Below the pieces are notes generated by a model. It searched no databases, was not told the origin of the DNA, and saw nothing but the letters and a program-made list of their open reading frames with translations. Positions 1 through 9,534 of a stretch of DNA of 64,000 nucleotides are shown one piece after another. Position numbers and translations under genes: made by a program. Source of the stretch: Devosia ginsengisoli (GTDB lineage: Bacteria > Pseudomonadota > Alphaproteobacteria > Rhizobiales > Devosiaceae); contig NZ_CP042304.1 of the NCBI RefSeq assembly GCF_007859655.1, forward strand, positions 4,156,501-4,220,500, given 5' to 3'. The first letter of the stretch is position 1. Every line of letters starts with the position of its first letter.

Positions 1-447
1 GATGCCGATCCAGAAATTGGGCAGCGACACGCCCAGCAGAGCCGTGGTCATGATGCCCAGGTCGAGGAGCTTGCCGCGGAAGCGCGCGGCCACGATCCCC
101 ATGGCAATGCTGAGGGGAATGGCAATCGCCAGTGAATAGAGGGCGATGGACAGGGTCACCGGAATGCGCTCGATAATGAGATCGGCAACGTCGGCCCGCA
201 GTGTATAGCTGTGCCCCAGATCGCCCCGCAGCAGCGCCAGATACCAGTCCGCCAGGCGCAGATACCAGGCCCGGTCTAGCCCGAGATCGTGGCGGATGGC
301 CTCGATTTCGGCGACGGAAGCGTCGGAGCCCGCCATGGCGTGCGCCGGGTCGCCCGGCACGATCTGCATCAGCAGAAAGGCCAGCAGGCTCACCATTATC
401 AGCACGGGCACGGCGGCCATCAGGCGCCGCATGATATAGCCGATCAT
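1..447 (-). CDS. ABC transporter permease, DppB/OppB type (3' part outside window)
   Basis: Inner-membrane permease of a peptide/nickel-type ABC importer. Only the first 149 codons are present; the gene runs off the left edge. The N-terminus has the family layout: a short MRRL segment, a first membrane helix, then the VPGDP signature at residues 30-34, a periplasmic stretch, and the start of the conserved membrane domain with LGVSLPNFW near the edge. The ATG overlaps the TGA of the upstream CoA-transferase gene (ATGA), so the two are probably translationally coupled in one operon with both CoA-transferases. The family is clear, the substrate is not; an acid or peptide-like substrate would suit the operon. 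Confidence 0.88.
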   Translation of the reverse strand, partial: MIGYIMRRLMAAVPVLIMVSLLAFLLMQIVPGDPAHAMAGSDASVAEIEAIRHDLGLDRAWYLRLADWYLALLRGDLGHSYTLRADVADLIIERIPVTLSIALYSLAIAIPLSIAMGIVAARFRGKLLDLGIMTTALLGVSLPNFWIGI

Positions 448-1859
448 CGTATCATCCCTTCAACTGGGGAAAGCCATTGCGGTTGGGATGCGCCGGCCGG
501 CTGCGGCGGCAGGTCCCAATAGGCTGGCGTGTCGGAATAGCGGGCTATCGGCCGCGCATGGGTTACGCGGCCAAAGGCGCAGTCGCGGCTGTCGAGGTCG
601 TCCGGGCCGGGCACGTAGTCCATGCCGGCGGCGAGCGTCGGCAGCAGCCCTTGCTGCAACACCCACATCGAGGCCTGCGCCAGCGACGTGCTGACATGAT
701 AGCTGCCGCCTTCCCGGCAGCGCCGCAGCAGCGCTCCCATAATGCCGGCGCCAGCCAGGTAGGCGGCGAGGAAATCGTTCATCGTAACGGTCGGCGCATT
801 GCGCGGCTTGTCCGGCGTGCCTTCAACTGCACAGAGCCCGGAAACGGCCTGTCCGATCGGCTCATACCCGCCACGTTCCGCCCATGGTCCCTCATGGCCA
901 TAGCAACTGATCGACACATAGATGATGCCCGGCCGCAAAGCGGCCAGTGCTTCGGGCCCAAAACCGCGGCGCTGCAAGGCGCCCGGCCGCCACGACTGAA
1001 TGAAGATGTCGGCCTGCTGCGCCAGCCGACGCAACTGCTCGGCATCTTCCACGCGGTTGAGATCAACAAAGGCCGAGCGCTTGCCGAAGCCGGTGTCGAT
1101 ATGAACCGGAATGGTCTCCTGCTCGGCCGGATTGACCACATGCAGCACATCGCCGCCCTGTTCGGCCAGCAGTCGGCCAACGGCGGGGCCGGCGATGACA
1201 TGCGACGCGTCGAGCACACGCAATCCGTCCAGCGGCCGCTTCGCCGGCCCAAGGGGTTCAGCGGGACTATCGCCGATCTTCTCGATGGAAAAACCGGGCC
1301 GCGCCGTCAGCCAGCGCCCCTGGGGATGGACCAGCCATTCCTCAGGCTGCCGCACGATGACGCCGGGCAGCTTTCGCTCGGCCAGCGCGGTTTCGAGTTT
1401 GTCCGCTTGCCAGCCGGCAACGGCCTCGGCAATTCCCGCGGTGTCGTTGGAGGCGCGTAGCAGCCCCACCAGGTCCTGCGTTATGGTCCCGCGCCCATTG
1501 TTGCGCAACAGGTAGACCACGCGCCCGTCGGCCGTCCGGAAGAAGTTCTCGCCCCGTGTCCAGCTGCCCACGCGGAAGGCGTGGCCGTTCTGCCGCAGAT
1601 GAAAAGTGGTGCGCAGCCCGACATGCACGGCGCGGCCTAGGTCGACAGCTACACGCTGACGCCGTCCCGTCCGGTGCTGCCAGATCGCGGCCACGCCGGC
1701 CGCATTGGCGGCCAAAGCGGACGCGGTGGCGGCGCCATAGCGCAGCCGGCTGGGCACCAGCGGGTCGTCACCGCTGAAATCCACATCCGCCGCAGCGCCT
1801 GCCTCGAGTCCGGCTCGTTCGAGCAGCAGGTCGAGGCTTTCGCGTGCCTTCGCTCTCAT
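444..1859 (-). CDS. CaiB/BaiF (class III) CoA-transferase family protein, atypical active site
   Basis: 471 residues. The C-terminal half carries the Rossmann-like start of class III CoA-transferases (LDGLRVLDASHVIAGP at about 210-225) and the later GGSYHVSTSLA block. The N-terminal 200 residues look like a second, partial CaiB segment, so the protein may be a tandem or permuted form. Where the neighbouring paralogue has GYD with the catalytic Asp that forms the acyl-aspartyl anhydride, this protein has GYE (Glu333). Family members transfer CoA between carboxylic acids; with Glu in place of Asp, activity here is uncertain. The start overlaps the TGA of the upstream paralogue (ATGA), so the two may work as a pair. 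Confidence 0.85.
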   Translation of the reverse strand: MRAKARESLDLLLERAGLEAGAAADVDFSGDDPLVPSRLRYGAATASALAANAAGVAAIWQHRTGRRQRVAVDLGRAVHVGLRTTFHLRQNGHAFRVGSWTRGENFFRTADGRVVYLLRNNGRGTITQDLVGLLRASNDTAGIAEAVAGWQADKLETALAERKLPGVIVRQPEEWLVHPQGRWLTARPGFSIEKIGDSPAEPLGPAKRPLDGLRVLDASHVIAGPAVGRLLAEQGGDVLHVVNPAEQETIPVHIDTGFGKRSAFVDLNRVEDAEQLRRLAQQADIFIQSWRPGALQRRGFGPEALAALRPGIIYVSISCYGHEGPWAERGGYEPIGQAVSGLCAVEGTPDKPRNAPTVTMNDFLAAYLAGAGIMGALLRRCREGGSYHVSTSLAQASMWVLQQGLLPTLAAGMDYVPGPDDLDSRDCAFGRVTHARPIARYSDTPAYWDLPPQPAGASQPQWLSPVEGMIR

Positions 1860-3055
1860 GCCAGCACACCCAGCGACCGCAAGGCGGCGATGCGCGGTCC
1901 ATCATAGCCGATGTCGGCCAGTATGCTGTCGGTATGGTCACCAAGCGCAGGTGCGGGCAGGGTGTCTGCCGCGTCCCCGGTGCGGAAGGGTGAGCCCACC
2001 ACCTTGGCGCTGCCGCCATTGGGATGGCGCAACTCGGCCACCATGCCGCGCTCGCCGGTAAACGGCGCCTTCAATGCCTCGGTCATGCTCAGGATCGGCG
2101 CACAGGGCACGACACCCGACAGCATTTCGATCCATTCGCCGGTATTCCGTTGGCGGAACAGTGGGTCGAGCAATGCGGTCAACTGTTCCCGATGCGCCAG
2201 CCGCCCGGCGAAATCGGCAAAGCGCGGATCGTCGGCCAGCTCGGGCACGCCGAGCCGCTTGCAGAGCAGAGGGAAGAACTTTTCCTTGTTGGCCATGATA
2301 TAGACCCAGCCGTCGCGCGTCGGGAACAGCTGGCACGGTACCAGAGAAGGATGCGCCGAGCGCTCGGAACGTTCCGGCTGATAGCCGCCATTCATCGCCC
2401 AGGCCGCCATATAGTTGAGATTGGCCAGCCCCACATCGTAAAGGCTTACGTCGATATCGCGGCCCTTGCCGCTGCGCCGCGCGTCGAACAGGCCGGCGGC
2501 CAGCGCCAGCGCCAGGCAATAGCCGGTCATGAAATCGATGATGGACAGCCCGAACCGCGTCGGCACGGCGCCTGGCTCGCCATTGAGCGCAAAATAGCCG
2601 GTCTCTGCCTGCACCAGATAGTCGTAGCCCGGCCAGGTGGCGCGCGAGGAATCCCGGCCATAGGCCGTCAGGTGGCAGCACACGATATCGGGCTTGATAT
2701 CGGCCAGCGCCGCATAGGTCAGGCCCAGCCGGTCGGGCACGTCGCCCCGCAGATTGCAGGCCACGGCATCGGCATGGCGCACCAGGTCGCGGAACACCGC
2801 CTTGCCCTCGGGCTTGGACAGGTCCAGCGCCAGACTCTTCTTGTTCCGGTTGATCGACTGGAAGAACAGGCTTTTTGCCGTCTCGGGCAGGTCGGGCTGG
2901 AAATAGGGGCCAAGCGAGCGCGAAACGTCGCCGCCATCATGGGGATTTTCGATCTTGATGACCTCGGCCCCCAGATCGGCCAGCGCCTGCGTGCCAAAAG
3001 GCCCGGCGCCATATTGCTCGACCGATAGGATCCTGACGCCCGACAGCAGGCCCAT
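1856..3055 (-). CDS. CaiB/BaiF (class III) CoA-transferase
   Basis: 399 residues, normal length for the family. It begins with LLSGVRILSVEQYGAGPFG and keeps the DLGAEVIKIENP nucleotide-binding motif (about 27-38), the RNKKSLALDL segment (about 70-79) and catalytic Asp145 in PGYDYLVQA. It would move CoA from a donor thioester to an organic acid in the cytoplasm. The ATG at 3055 is preferred because homology starts there; an upstream in-frame extension to 3316 would cross the divergent promoter and the CitE-like gene. It heads an operon with a second CoA-transferase and a permease, divergent from a CitE-like lyase and two MaoC hydratases. The acid substrate cannot be read from sequence. Confidence 0.9.
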   Translation of the reverse strand: MGLLSGVRILSVEQYGAGPFGTQALADLGAEVIKIENPHDGGDVSRSLGPYFQPDLPETAKSLFFQSINRNKKSLALDLSKPEGKAVFRDLVRHADAVACNLRGDVPDRLGLTYAALADIKPDIVCCHLTAYGRDSSRATWPGYDYLVQAETGYFALNGEPGAVPTRFGLSIIDFMTGYCLALALAAGLFDARRSGKGRDIDVSLYDVGLANLNYMAAWAMNGGYQPERSERSAHPSLVPCQLFPTRDGWVYIMANKEKFFPLLCKRLGVPELADDPRFADFAGRLAHREQLTALLDPLFRQRNTGEWIEMLSGVVPCAPILSMTEALKAPFTGERGMVAELRHPNGGSAKVVGSPFRTGDAADTLPAPALGDHTDSILADIGYDGPRIAALRSLGVLA

Positions 3056-3086
3056 GAAGTGACATCTCCCAAGTCCGTTTTCACCT

Positions 3087-3118
3087 TGACATTGTCCGGT
3101 TGTCCGGACATTGTCAAG
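3087..3118. promoter_or_regulatory. 32-bp near-perfect palindrome in divergent promoter (probable operator)
   Basis: The arms TTGACA/TGTCAA with inner TGTCCGG and CCGGAC blocks give a palindrome with mismatches only at one position of each arm and at the four central bases. It lies between the CoA-transferase start (3055, minus) and the CitE-like start (3152, plus). TTGACA could also serve as a -35 element. Symmetric sites of this kind are typical of dimeric GntR or IclR regulators; no regulator gene is adjacent in the window. Confidence 0.6.
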
Positions 3119-3151
3119 CCAGTGCCGAGGACATGGGGGAAAAGGTTGGCA

Positions 3152-3977
3152 ATGCGGGAAAATGTAATGGCAGCACGCTGCCTGCTCTTCGTGCCCGGCA
3201 ACCGGCCCGACCGGTTTGAGTCGGCTTTGCGCGCCTCGCCCGAAGGCATCATTATCGATCTCGAAGATGCCGTGCCGGCGGCCGACAAGGACGCGGCCCG
3301 CGCCAATGTGCTGCACTTACTCGCCAGCCGTAGTGATGGTCCGCCAATCCTCGTCCGCATCAACGCGCCGGATACACGCTCGGGTCTGCAGGATCTCTTG
3401 AGCCTCGAAGGTCTGGCGGCCGATGGCATTGTGCTGCCCAAGGTCGAGTCCCCGCGTGATGTGGCCCTGCTGCAGGCGCATCTGCCAAACACAAATCTCC
3501 CCATTCTGGCCCTTATCGAGATCCGCCAGCGGCCTGGACCACGCTACGGCGATTGCCGCATCCCTGCAGCCCGGCGACGCCCTCGGCCTCGGCGGCGCCG
3601 ACCTCGCCGCCGACCTCGGGACCACCCTCGCTTGGGAACCGCTCCTTCTGGCGCGCAGCACACTGGTCCTGGCAGCGCGGCGTCGGCTCGCTCTGTTCGA
3701 CGTGCCCCTGCTGAACCGCGAACCAGGCCCGGCTCTCACGGATGAAACCACCCGCGTGCGGGCGCTCGGCTATACCGGTAAGCTCGCCATCCATCCCGAT
3801 CAGGTCGGCACCATCCAGACCGCCTTCGCGCCTGATGCCGACGAGATCACCCATGCCCGCGCCATACTCTCCGCCTGGACCGGGCAGGGCGTCACCACCC
3901 TCGACGGTCTGATGATCGACGCCCCCGTCGCCGCCATGGCACGCCATACACTCAATCGCGCGGGACTCTCATCATGA
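3152..3977 (+). pseudogene. CitE-like (HpcH/HpaI family) acyl-CoA lyase, one-base frameshift
   Basis: Citrate-lyase-beta-like TIM barrel that would cleave or form a C-C bond of an acyl-CoA such as citramalyl- or malyl-CoA. The N-terminal frame shows CLLFVPGNRPDRF, the IIDLEDAVP metal-binding Glu/Asp motif, and VLPKVESP. The frame breaks near 3523: LALIEI is followed in the +1 frame by ASGLDHATAIAAS, DALGLGGADLAADLG and KLAIHPDQ, all expected CitE motifs. Removing one base at 3521-3524 restores a protein of about 274 residues. The start at 3152 follows an AAAGG ribosome-binding site; 3167 is an alternative. Its end overlaps the MaoC gene (ATGA). Either a sequencing indel or a recent mutation. 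Confidence 0.8.
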
Positions 3978-4504
3978 GCGACACCTTCGCCGCCTTCGAT
4001 CCCGTGGGCGACAACCGCATTCGCGAAACGGTCGGCCTGTGGTTCGAGCAATTCGCCCCTGGCCAGGTCTTCGATCACCGCCCCGGCATCACCGTGTCGC
4101 AAACCGCCAATGCCGATGAGGCGCTGGCCAGCCTCAATCAGGCGATGATCCATTTTGACCACCACTACGCTCAGGCCACCGAATTCGGCGTGCCGCTCGT
4201 GGTAAGTACGTTGACCCTGCAATATGCCATCGGTCTCGGCTGGAAGACCTTCGGCCGCCGCCGCCGCATTCTCGGCTTCTCTTCCATCCGCCTCACCGCC
4301 CCGGTGCGCGGCGGCGATACCCTCTATGCCCGCTCCGGTATCGTCGCTACTGCGCCGCTCGCCGACGATCCCGATTGCGGTTCGGTGGAAGCCGCCATTG
4401 CACTGGTCCGGCCCGATGGCGCCGCCATTGCCGATATCGGCTGCTCCTTCGCCATCTATCGCCGCAGCGCGGCTGGCCGACTGCCGGCCAGTTTCGGAGC
4501 CTGA
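3974..4504 (+). CDS. MaoC-like hotdog-fold hydratase (first of a pair)
   Basis: 176 residues, a single hotdog domain of the MaoC/R-hydratase family, which adds water to enoyl-CoA thioesters. The region FEQFAPGQVFDHRPGITV and the Asp-Asn-His-like active site with HFDHHYAQATEFGVPL fit mesaconyl- or crotonyl-CoA hydratase-like members. ATG overlaps the end of the CitE-like gene. One base separates its stop from the next MaoC gene, suggesting the two single-domain proteins may form a heteromer. Context with CoA-transferases and a CitE-like lyase points to hydration of a branched or dicarboxylic enoyl-CoA. Confidence 0.85.
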   Translation: MSDTFAAFDPVGDNRIRETVGLWFEQFAPGQVFDHRPGITVSQTANADEALASLNQAMIHFDHHYAQATEFGVPLVVSTLTLQYAIGLGWKTFGRRRRILGFSSIRLTAPVRGGDTLYARSGIVATAPLADDPDCGSVEAAIALVRPDGAAIADIGCSFAIYRRSAAGRLPASFGA

Positions 4505-4505
4505 C

Positions 4506-5023
4506 ATGCACTACCCCTCGCACCAGCAACAGAGTAACGGCGCCTTCGGCGAGATCATCGGCATCGACTTCACCAAGCTGCAGCCCGGCCTCGCCGTCGA
4601 GCACCGCCCTGGCTTCCTGCTCGATTGGCGCGAAGCCCGCAGTCGCGCCTTGATCGCGGGTGACCATGCCCCGGTGCTGGTGGATCCCCAGGCCGCCGCC
4701 TTTGCCGGCGACGGCATTGCGGCCATCTCGGAAACCTGGCTGGTCAGTCTCCTCGTCGCCGCAACCACCCGCGCCTTCGGCCGGGTCGTGGCCAATCTGG
4801 CCTGGGAGAATGTCGCCTTCCCCGCCCCTGCGCGGGATGGCGATTATGTCCTCGCCCGCTCCGAAGTCCTTTCCTGCCGCGAATCCGCATCGCGCCCCGG
4901 TCAGGGCATTGTGCGCGTCGCCACCAGCGGCGCTACCGCCGATGGCCGCGTCTTATGCAGCTACGAACGCACGCTCCTGGTCTATCGCGACCACCACGGG
5001 CCGCATGCCGAAGCCGGCTATTT

Positions 5024-5027
<4 letters not shown>
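4506..5027 (+). CDS. MaoC-like hotdog-fold hydratase (second of a pair)
   Basis: 173 residues from ATG 4506, directly after the first MaoC gene. It has the same [16 protein letters not shown] layout as its neighbour but lacks the full FDxxH catalytic segment at the equivalent position ([11 protein letters not shown] instead), so it could be the structural or partner subunit of a heteromeric hydratase. An upstream in-frame start at 4224 would lie inside the first MaoC gene and is not used. Its stop overlaps by four bases with the convergent ATPase gene. Confidence 0.78.
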
Positions 5028-6067
<1,040 letters not shown>

Positions 6068-6101
6068 ATCGGGCCCCTTCATCTGTGTGCGGCAGGCGGC
6101 T

Positions 6102-6629
6102 TCAGGCCGGCACTGGCGCGTTCAATCCAATCATGGTCACGAAGAGCAAGGCCGCGACCTTGCCGGGATTTTTCCACGCATGCGGCGTGGCGCGCTGCAC
6201 CAGCACGTTGCCGGGGGCCAGGGCGATTTCCCCATCCTCCATCACGGCGACGACCTCGCCTTCGAGCACCAGCACATAGTCGAGGCTTGATGTCACATGC
6301 ATGCCGGGATGGCGCGCCATCCAGTGCGCCGGCCGCTCCTGGCCGATGGCCGCCGCTGCCCGTGCCGCCGCTTCCGGATCGCTCCAGCGCTCGGCATCGG
6401 GCGGAATGCGGACCAGCCGGCAACTGCTGCCATCAGGTCCGGGGGCAAACGCGGGCGGCGCTTCACTGCCTGCCGTGTCCCCCATCGGCGCTTGCGCCGT
6501 GCTCGACCAGATTTCGTGTATCCCGCCACCGGCACCGGTCGCCAGGAAACCACCACCCTGATCGACACTGACGATCTGTGACCGGCCTTCGACCGTCCCG
6601 GTAATGATGCGGCGTGGTGCGGCGGTCAA
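6102..6629 (-). CDS. Cupin-domain protein
   Basis: About 175 residues if translation begins at the TTG at 6629. This start overlaps the TGA of the SDR gene in the sequence TTGA and follows a G-rich ribosome-binding stretch. The C-terminal cupin barrel has [20 protein letters not shown], a metal-binding His segment, and [14 protein letters not shown], the second cupin motif. Likely a small sugar- or acid-modifying enzyme or a ligand-binding protein; the precise role cannot be given. Coupled to the SDR, so they may act on the same transported substrate. Confidence 0.75.
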   Translation of the reverse strand: MTAAPRRIITGTVEGRSQIVSVDQGGGFLATGAGGGIHEIWSSTAQAPMGDTAGSEAPPAFAPGPDGSSCRLVRIPPDAERWSDPEAAARAAAAIGQERPAHWMARHPGMHVTSSLDYVLVLEGEVVAVMEDGEIALAPGNVLVQRATPHAWKNPGKVAALLFVTMIGLNAPVPA

Positions 6630-7417
6630 TTGCGCCCCCCATCGACGAACCAGCTCTGGTTGGTGCACAACCGCGCACTGTCCGAGGCCAGGAACAGCAC
6701 CATTTCGGCGACATCGCCCGCCAGGATTTCATCGGCAATGCACTGGCCGTCGCGCCGGCGCTGCTCGGCTTCCGGCGACCACCACAGTTGGCGCTGCTTT
6801 TCGGTGAGCACCCAGCCGGGCACCACCTGGTTCACCCTGATCCGATCCCGTCCCAGTTCGCGCGCAAAGGCCCGTGTCAGCCCGAAGACACCCGCCTTGG
6901 CCGCACCATAGACCGGCATGGCGGCCGCCCCGATATAGGCGGCATGCGAACCCATATTGATGATGGCGCCCCCGCCCGACGCGGCCATGCCCTTGCGCAA
7001 ATGCTTGGTCATGAAGAACTGGTGGCGCAGGTTCACCGCGATCAGCTCATCGAACCGCGCCTCATCCACGCTGTCCAAGTCATGGCGCACGTCATTGGCC
7101 GCATTGTTGACCAGTACCTGCACCGGCCCAAACTCGCTTTCGATCCGCGCGCAGGTCTCGGTGATGCTGTCCACCGAGGTCAGATCGCAGCGGTAATAGC
7201 GGCTCTCGCCCTTGCCCTCGCGCTTGAGGCTCTCCTGTAAAGCTGCTGCACTGGCATCGTCGATATCGACGATCGCCACCCTTGCCCCGTGCCGGGCGAG
7301 CCGCGTGACGATCTCCGCCCCGATCCCGCTGGCGCCGCCGGTCACCACCGCCACCTTGCTGGCCAGGCCTGCATATTGTGATTGTCCTGGCATGGTCATG
7401 GTTTTGCTCTCGTCCAT
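6626..7417 (-). CDS. Short-chain dehydrogenase/reductase (SDR)
   Basis: 263 residues, classical SDR. Cofactor motif TGGASGIG near residue 26-33, NNAA near 108, and active site Ser-Tyr-x-x-x-Lys in GSHAAY and YGAAKAG. IVDIDD after the second strand suggests NAD preference (Asp binds the ribose hydroxyls). C-terminal VDGG is typical. Lies between the sugar permeases and the cupin gene in one operon, so it probably oxidises the imported sugar or polyol. Confidence 0.92.
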   Translation of the reverse strand: MDESKTMTMPGQSQYAGLASKVAVVTGGASGIGAEIVTRLARHGARVAIVDIDDASAAALQESLKREGKGESRYYRCDLTSVDSITETCARIESEFGPVQVLVNNAANDVRHDLDSVDEARFDELIAVNLRHQFFMTKHLRKGMAASGGGAIINMGSHAAYIGAAAMPVYGAAKAGVFGLTRAFARELGRDRIRVNQVVPGWVLTEKQRQLWWSPEAEQRRRDGQCIADEILAGDVAEMVLFLASDSARLCTNQSWFVDGGRN

Positions 7418-7421
7418 GGCG

Positions 7422-8249
7422 CTACCCCTTCACCGATCCGGCGGTCAGCCCGGCCACGATCAGCCGGTTGGCCAGCACGACAAGCAACAGCACCGGCAGC
7501 AACTGAATGGTGACCCCGGCAAACAGCACCCCCCAGCTCGTGCCATAGATGGCGTCCATCACTTCGGACAGCACCAGCGGCGCCGTCTTGGCCTGCGAGG
7601 TGGTGAAGATCAGCGCGAACAGGAATTCATTCCAGGCGAAGATGAAGACGAAGATCGCGCCGGCCGCCAGGCCCTGCGCCGTCAGCGGCAAAATGACCCG
7701 CATCAGGATCTGCCACTGGCTGGCTCCGTCGATCTCCGCTGCCTCGTCCAGCTCGCGCGGAATCTCGTCGATGAAGGTCTTGAGGATGACCGTGACCAGC
7801 GACACCCAGAAGGCCGAATAGAGCAGGATCAGCACGATATGGGTGTCGCTGAGCCGCAGCCACGAAACGATGGGAAACAGCGGCAGTGTCACCACGATGG
7901 GCGGCAGCAGGCGGATGGCGATCATGTAGAGCGCGCTGGCTGCAATGAGCCGGCCCGAATAGCGCGAATAGACATAGCCGGCCATGAAGCCCACCGCCGT
8001 CGTGAACACGGTGGCCCCGATCGATACGATGATGCTGTTGCCCAGTGTGTGGAAGAACTCGCCGAATTCCAGCCACAGGTCGACATAGTTCTGCAGCGTC
8101 GGCGTAAACAGCCATTTCGGCGGATAGGCGAAGATATCGCCAGGCGGCTTGATCGAAGACACTACCACGAAGGCGATAGGGAACAGCGACCAGACGGCAA
8201 TCACGATGATGGTCAGGATTTTGAGCAGGCGCTCGATAATGTCAGACAT
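7422..8249 (-). CDS. Carbohydrate ABC transporter permease, MalG type
   Basis: 275 residues, six predicted membrane helices. The EAA loop that docks on the ATPase is visible as DEAAEIDGASQWQILMRVILP without its last residues varying much from the family. The MSDIIERLLK N-terminus and the SSIKPPGDIF segment after helix 1 are typical of MalG/UgpE proteins. The ATG overlaps the end of the MalF-type gene by eight bases. Four bases separate it from the SDR gene. Confidence 0.93.
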   Translation of the reverse strand: MSDIIERLLKILTIIVIAVWSLFPIAFVVVSSIKPPGDIFAYPPKWLFTPTLQNYVDLWLEFGEFFHTLGNSIIVSIGATVFTTAVGFMAGYVYSRYSGRLIAASALYMIAIRLLPPIVVTLPLFPIVSWLRLSDTHIVLILLYSAFWVSLVTVILKTFIDEIPRELDEAAEIDGASQWQILMRVILPLTAQGLAAGAIFVFIFAWNEFLFALIFTTSQAKTAPLVLSEVMDAIYGTSWGVLFAGVTIQLLPVLLLVVLANRLIVAGLTAGSVKG

Positions 8250-9111
8250 TGCCGTTCCTCATGCCGCGATGCATGAACCAGAGGTAAACCGAGGCAAACA
8301 GCAGCGTGCCGACCACCATCAGCCAGCCGGTAGCCGCCGCCGCGCCGAAATCGCCGGTGCGATAGGCATCCCGATAGAGATAGACCGCCAGCACCTCGGT
8401 CATGCGGGCCGGCCCGCCGCCGGTCAGCAGCCAGACTTCCGAAAACAGTCGGAAGGCGAAGACGAACCGGAAGATGATGGCCACCAGGATTGTCGGGACC
8501 AGCAGGGGCAGGGTGACCTTGAAGAAGGTCTGGATGGTTCCCGCCCCGTCGATGGCCGCGGCCTCGTAGAGCGATCTGGGGATCGCCATCATGCCGGCAT
8601 AGATCAGCAGGAACGAGAAGGGCAGGTGCTGCCACACGCTGATAATGCCCACCAGCACCAGCGCGTCGGAGGGCGATACGCTCCAGTTCAGTCCCATGCC
8701 CAGGTCGATCAGCGCCCGGCCGATCATGCCATAGCTGGGATTCATCAGTGATTTCCACACCAGCACCGTCACCACTTCCGATGCCGCATAGGGCACCAGG
8801 ATAATGGCGATCAGCACCGGCCGGAACGGCACGCCCGACACCAGGACGGCGGCGATGAGCGTCGCCAGCAGGATTTCGACATAGACGATGCCATTGACGA
8901 CGAAGAACGTGTTCTTGGCCGCATTCCAGAAGCTGGGGTCAGCGAAAACGTCGAAATAGTTGCTCAGGCCCACAAAGGTTAGCTGCGTGCCGAAGGTCGA
9001 GTCATTGAGACTCAGCCACAGGATATACACGGCCGGAATGGTAATGGTTATGGCGAGCAACAGGTGGGCCGGAGCGGCCAGCAGGAACGCGCCTCTGTCT
9101 GGTGTCTTCAT
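8242..9111 (-). CDS. Carbohydrate ABC transporter permease, MalF type
   Basis: 289 residues from ATG 9111; a TTG four codons upstream (9123) is an alternative start. Membrane permease with the EAA motif YEAAAIDGAGTIQTFFKVTLP and the LTGGGPARMTEVL segment found near the C-terminus of MalF/UgpA proteins. Pairs with the MalG-type permease and the MalK-type ATPase of the same operon. The likely binding protein is encoded on the opposite strand at 11757. Confidence 0.92.
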   Translation of the reverse strand: MKTPDRGAFLLAAPAHLLLAITITIPAVYILWLSLNDSTFGTQLTFVGLSNYFDVFADPSFWNAAKNTFFVVNGIVYVEILLATLIAAVLVSGVPFRPVLIAIILVPYAASEVVTVLVWKSLMNPSYGMIGRALIDLGMGLNWSVSPSDALVLVGIISVWQHLPFSFLLIYAGMMAIPRSLYEAAAIDGAGTIQTFFKVTLPLLVPTILVAIIFRFVFAFRLFSEVWLLTGGGPARMTEVLAVYLYRDAYRTGDFGAAAATGWLMVVGTLLFASVYLWFMHRGMRNGNV

Positions 9112-9143
9112 GCAAGTTTCCAATCGTGCCTGGGCCGGGCGTT

Positions 9144-9164
9144 GGGAGCGCGCAGGGCGCTCCC
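9144..9164 (-). promoter_or_regulatory. GC-rich hairpin inside operon
   Basis: Perfect 8-bp stem GGGAGCGC/GCGCTCCC with a five-base loop, between the second unknown gene (ends 9178) and the MalF-type permease (starts 9111). No T-tract follows in either direction, so it is more likely an RNA-processing or stability element, or a weak attenuator, than a true terminator. Confidence 0.4.
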
Positions 9165-9177
9165 ATGCGGGGCCGTG

Positions 9178-9534
9178 CTACTCCTTGAGAGCCAGGTAGA
9201 TGAGTACCTTGACCTTGGGCTGATCCCCCGACAACCGTACCTTAAGGCGCAGCCAGTTGCCGAATTCGCGCTGCTTGAAGCTCACCATGACGGGCTCGGC
9301 GGCATTGCCAGCCAGCTTCACCGGGTCGGGCCGGTCCTCGTCGTCGCACCACAATAGCCCGTCGGGCGAGACCTGGGGCATGGCTTCGATACCCGCTCCG
9401 TCACTGGCATCCAGGATCCGGATGAACCAGCGGGCTTCGCTCGCCCATCCGGCCTCGAAGGGCTCGGTGCAGAACGCCTCGCTATAGGTGTTGCTCTGTT
9501 CCAGAACAGCCGAAAAAAATCTGCGCATTGCCAT
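9178..9534 (-). CDS. Protein of unknown function in sugar ABC operon
   Basis: 118 residues from ATG 9534, which overlaps the stop of the preceding gene (TGATG). No signal peptide. The sequence is rich in aromatic and charged residues typical of a soluble beta-sheet protein (RWFIRILDASDG, LLWCDDEDRPDP, VKVRLSG-like strand near the end). I do not recognise the family. Tight coupling to the 311-residue neighbour suggests that the two proteins act together on the imported substrate. Confidence 0.6.
   Translation of the reverse strand: MAMRRFFSAVLEQSNTYSEAFCTEPFEAGWASEARWFIRILDASDGAGIEAMPQVSPDGLLWCDDEDRPDPVKLAGNAAEPVMVSFKQREFGNWLRLKVRLSGDQPKVKVLIYLALKE

Noticed and set aside
1856..3316. Long version of the CoA-transferase starting at 3316
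   Set aside because: The extra 87 codons cross the divergent promoter palindrome and antisense part of the CitE-like gene; homology begins at 3055.
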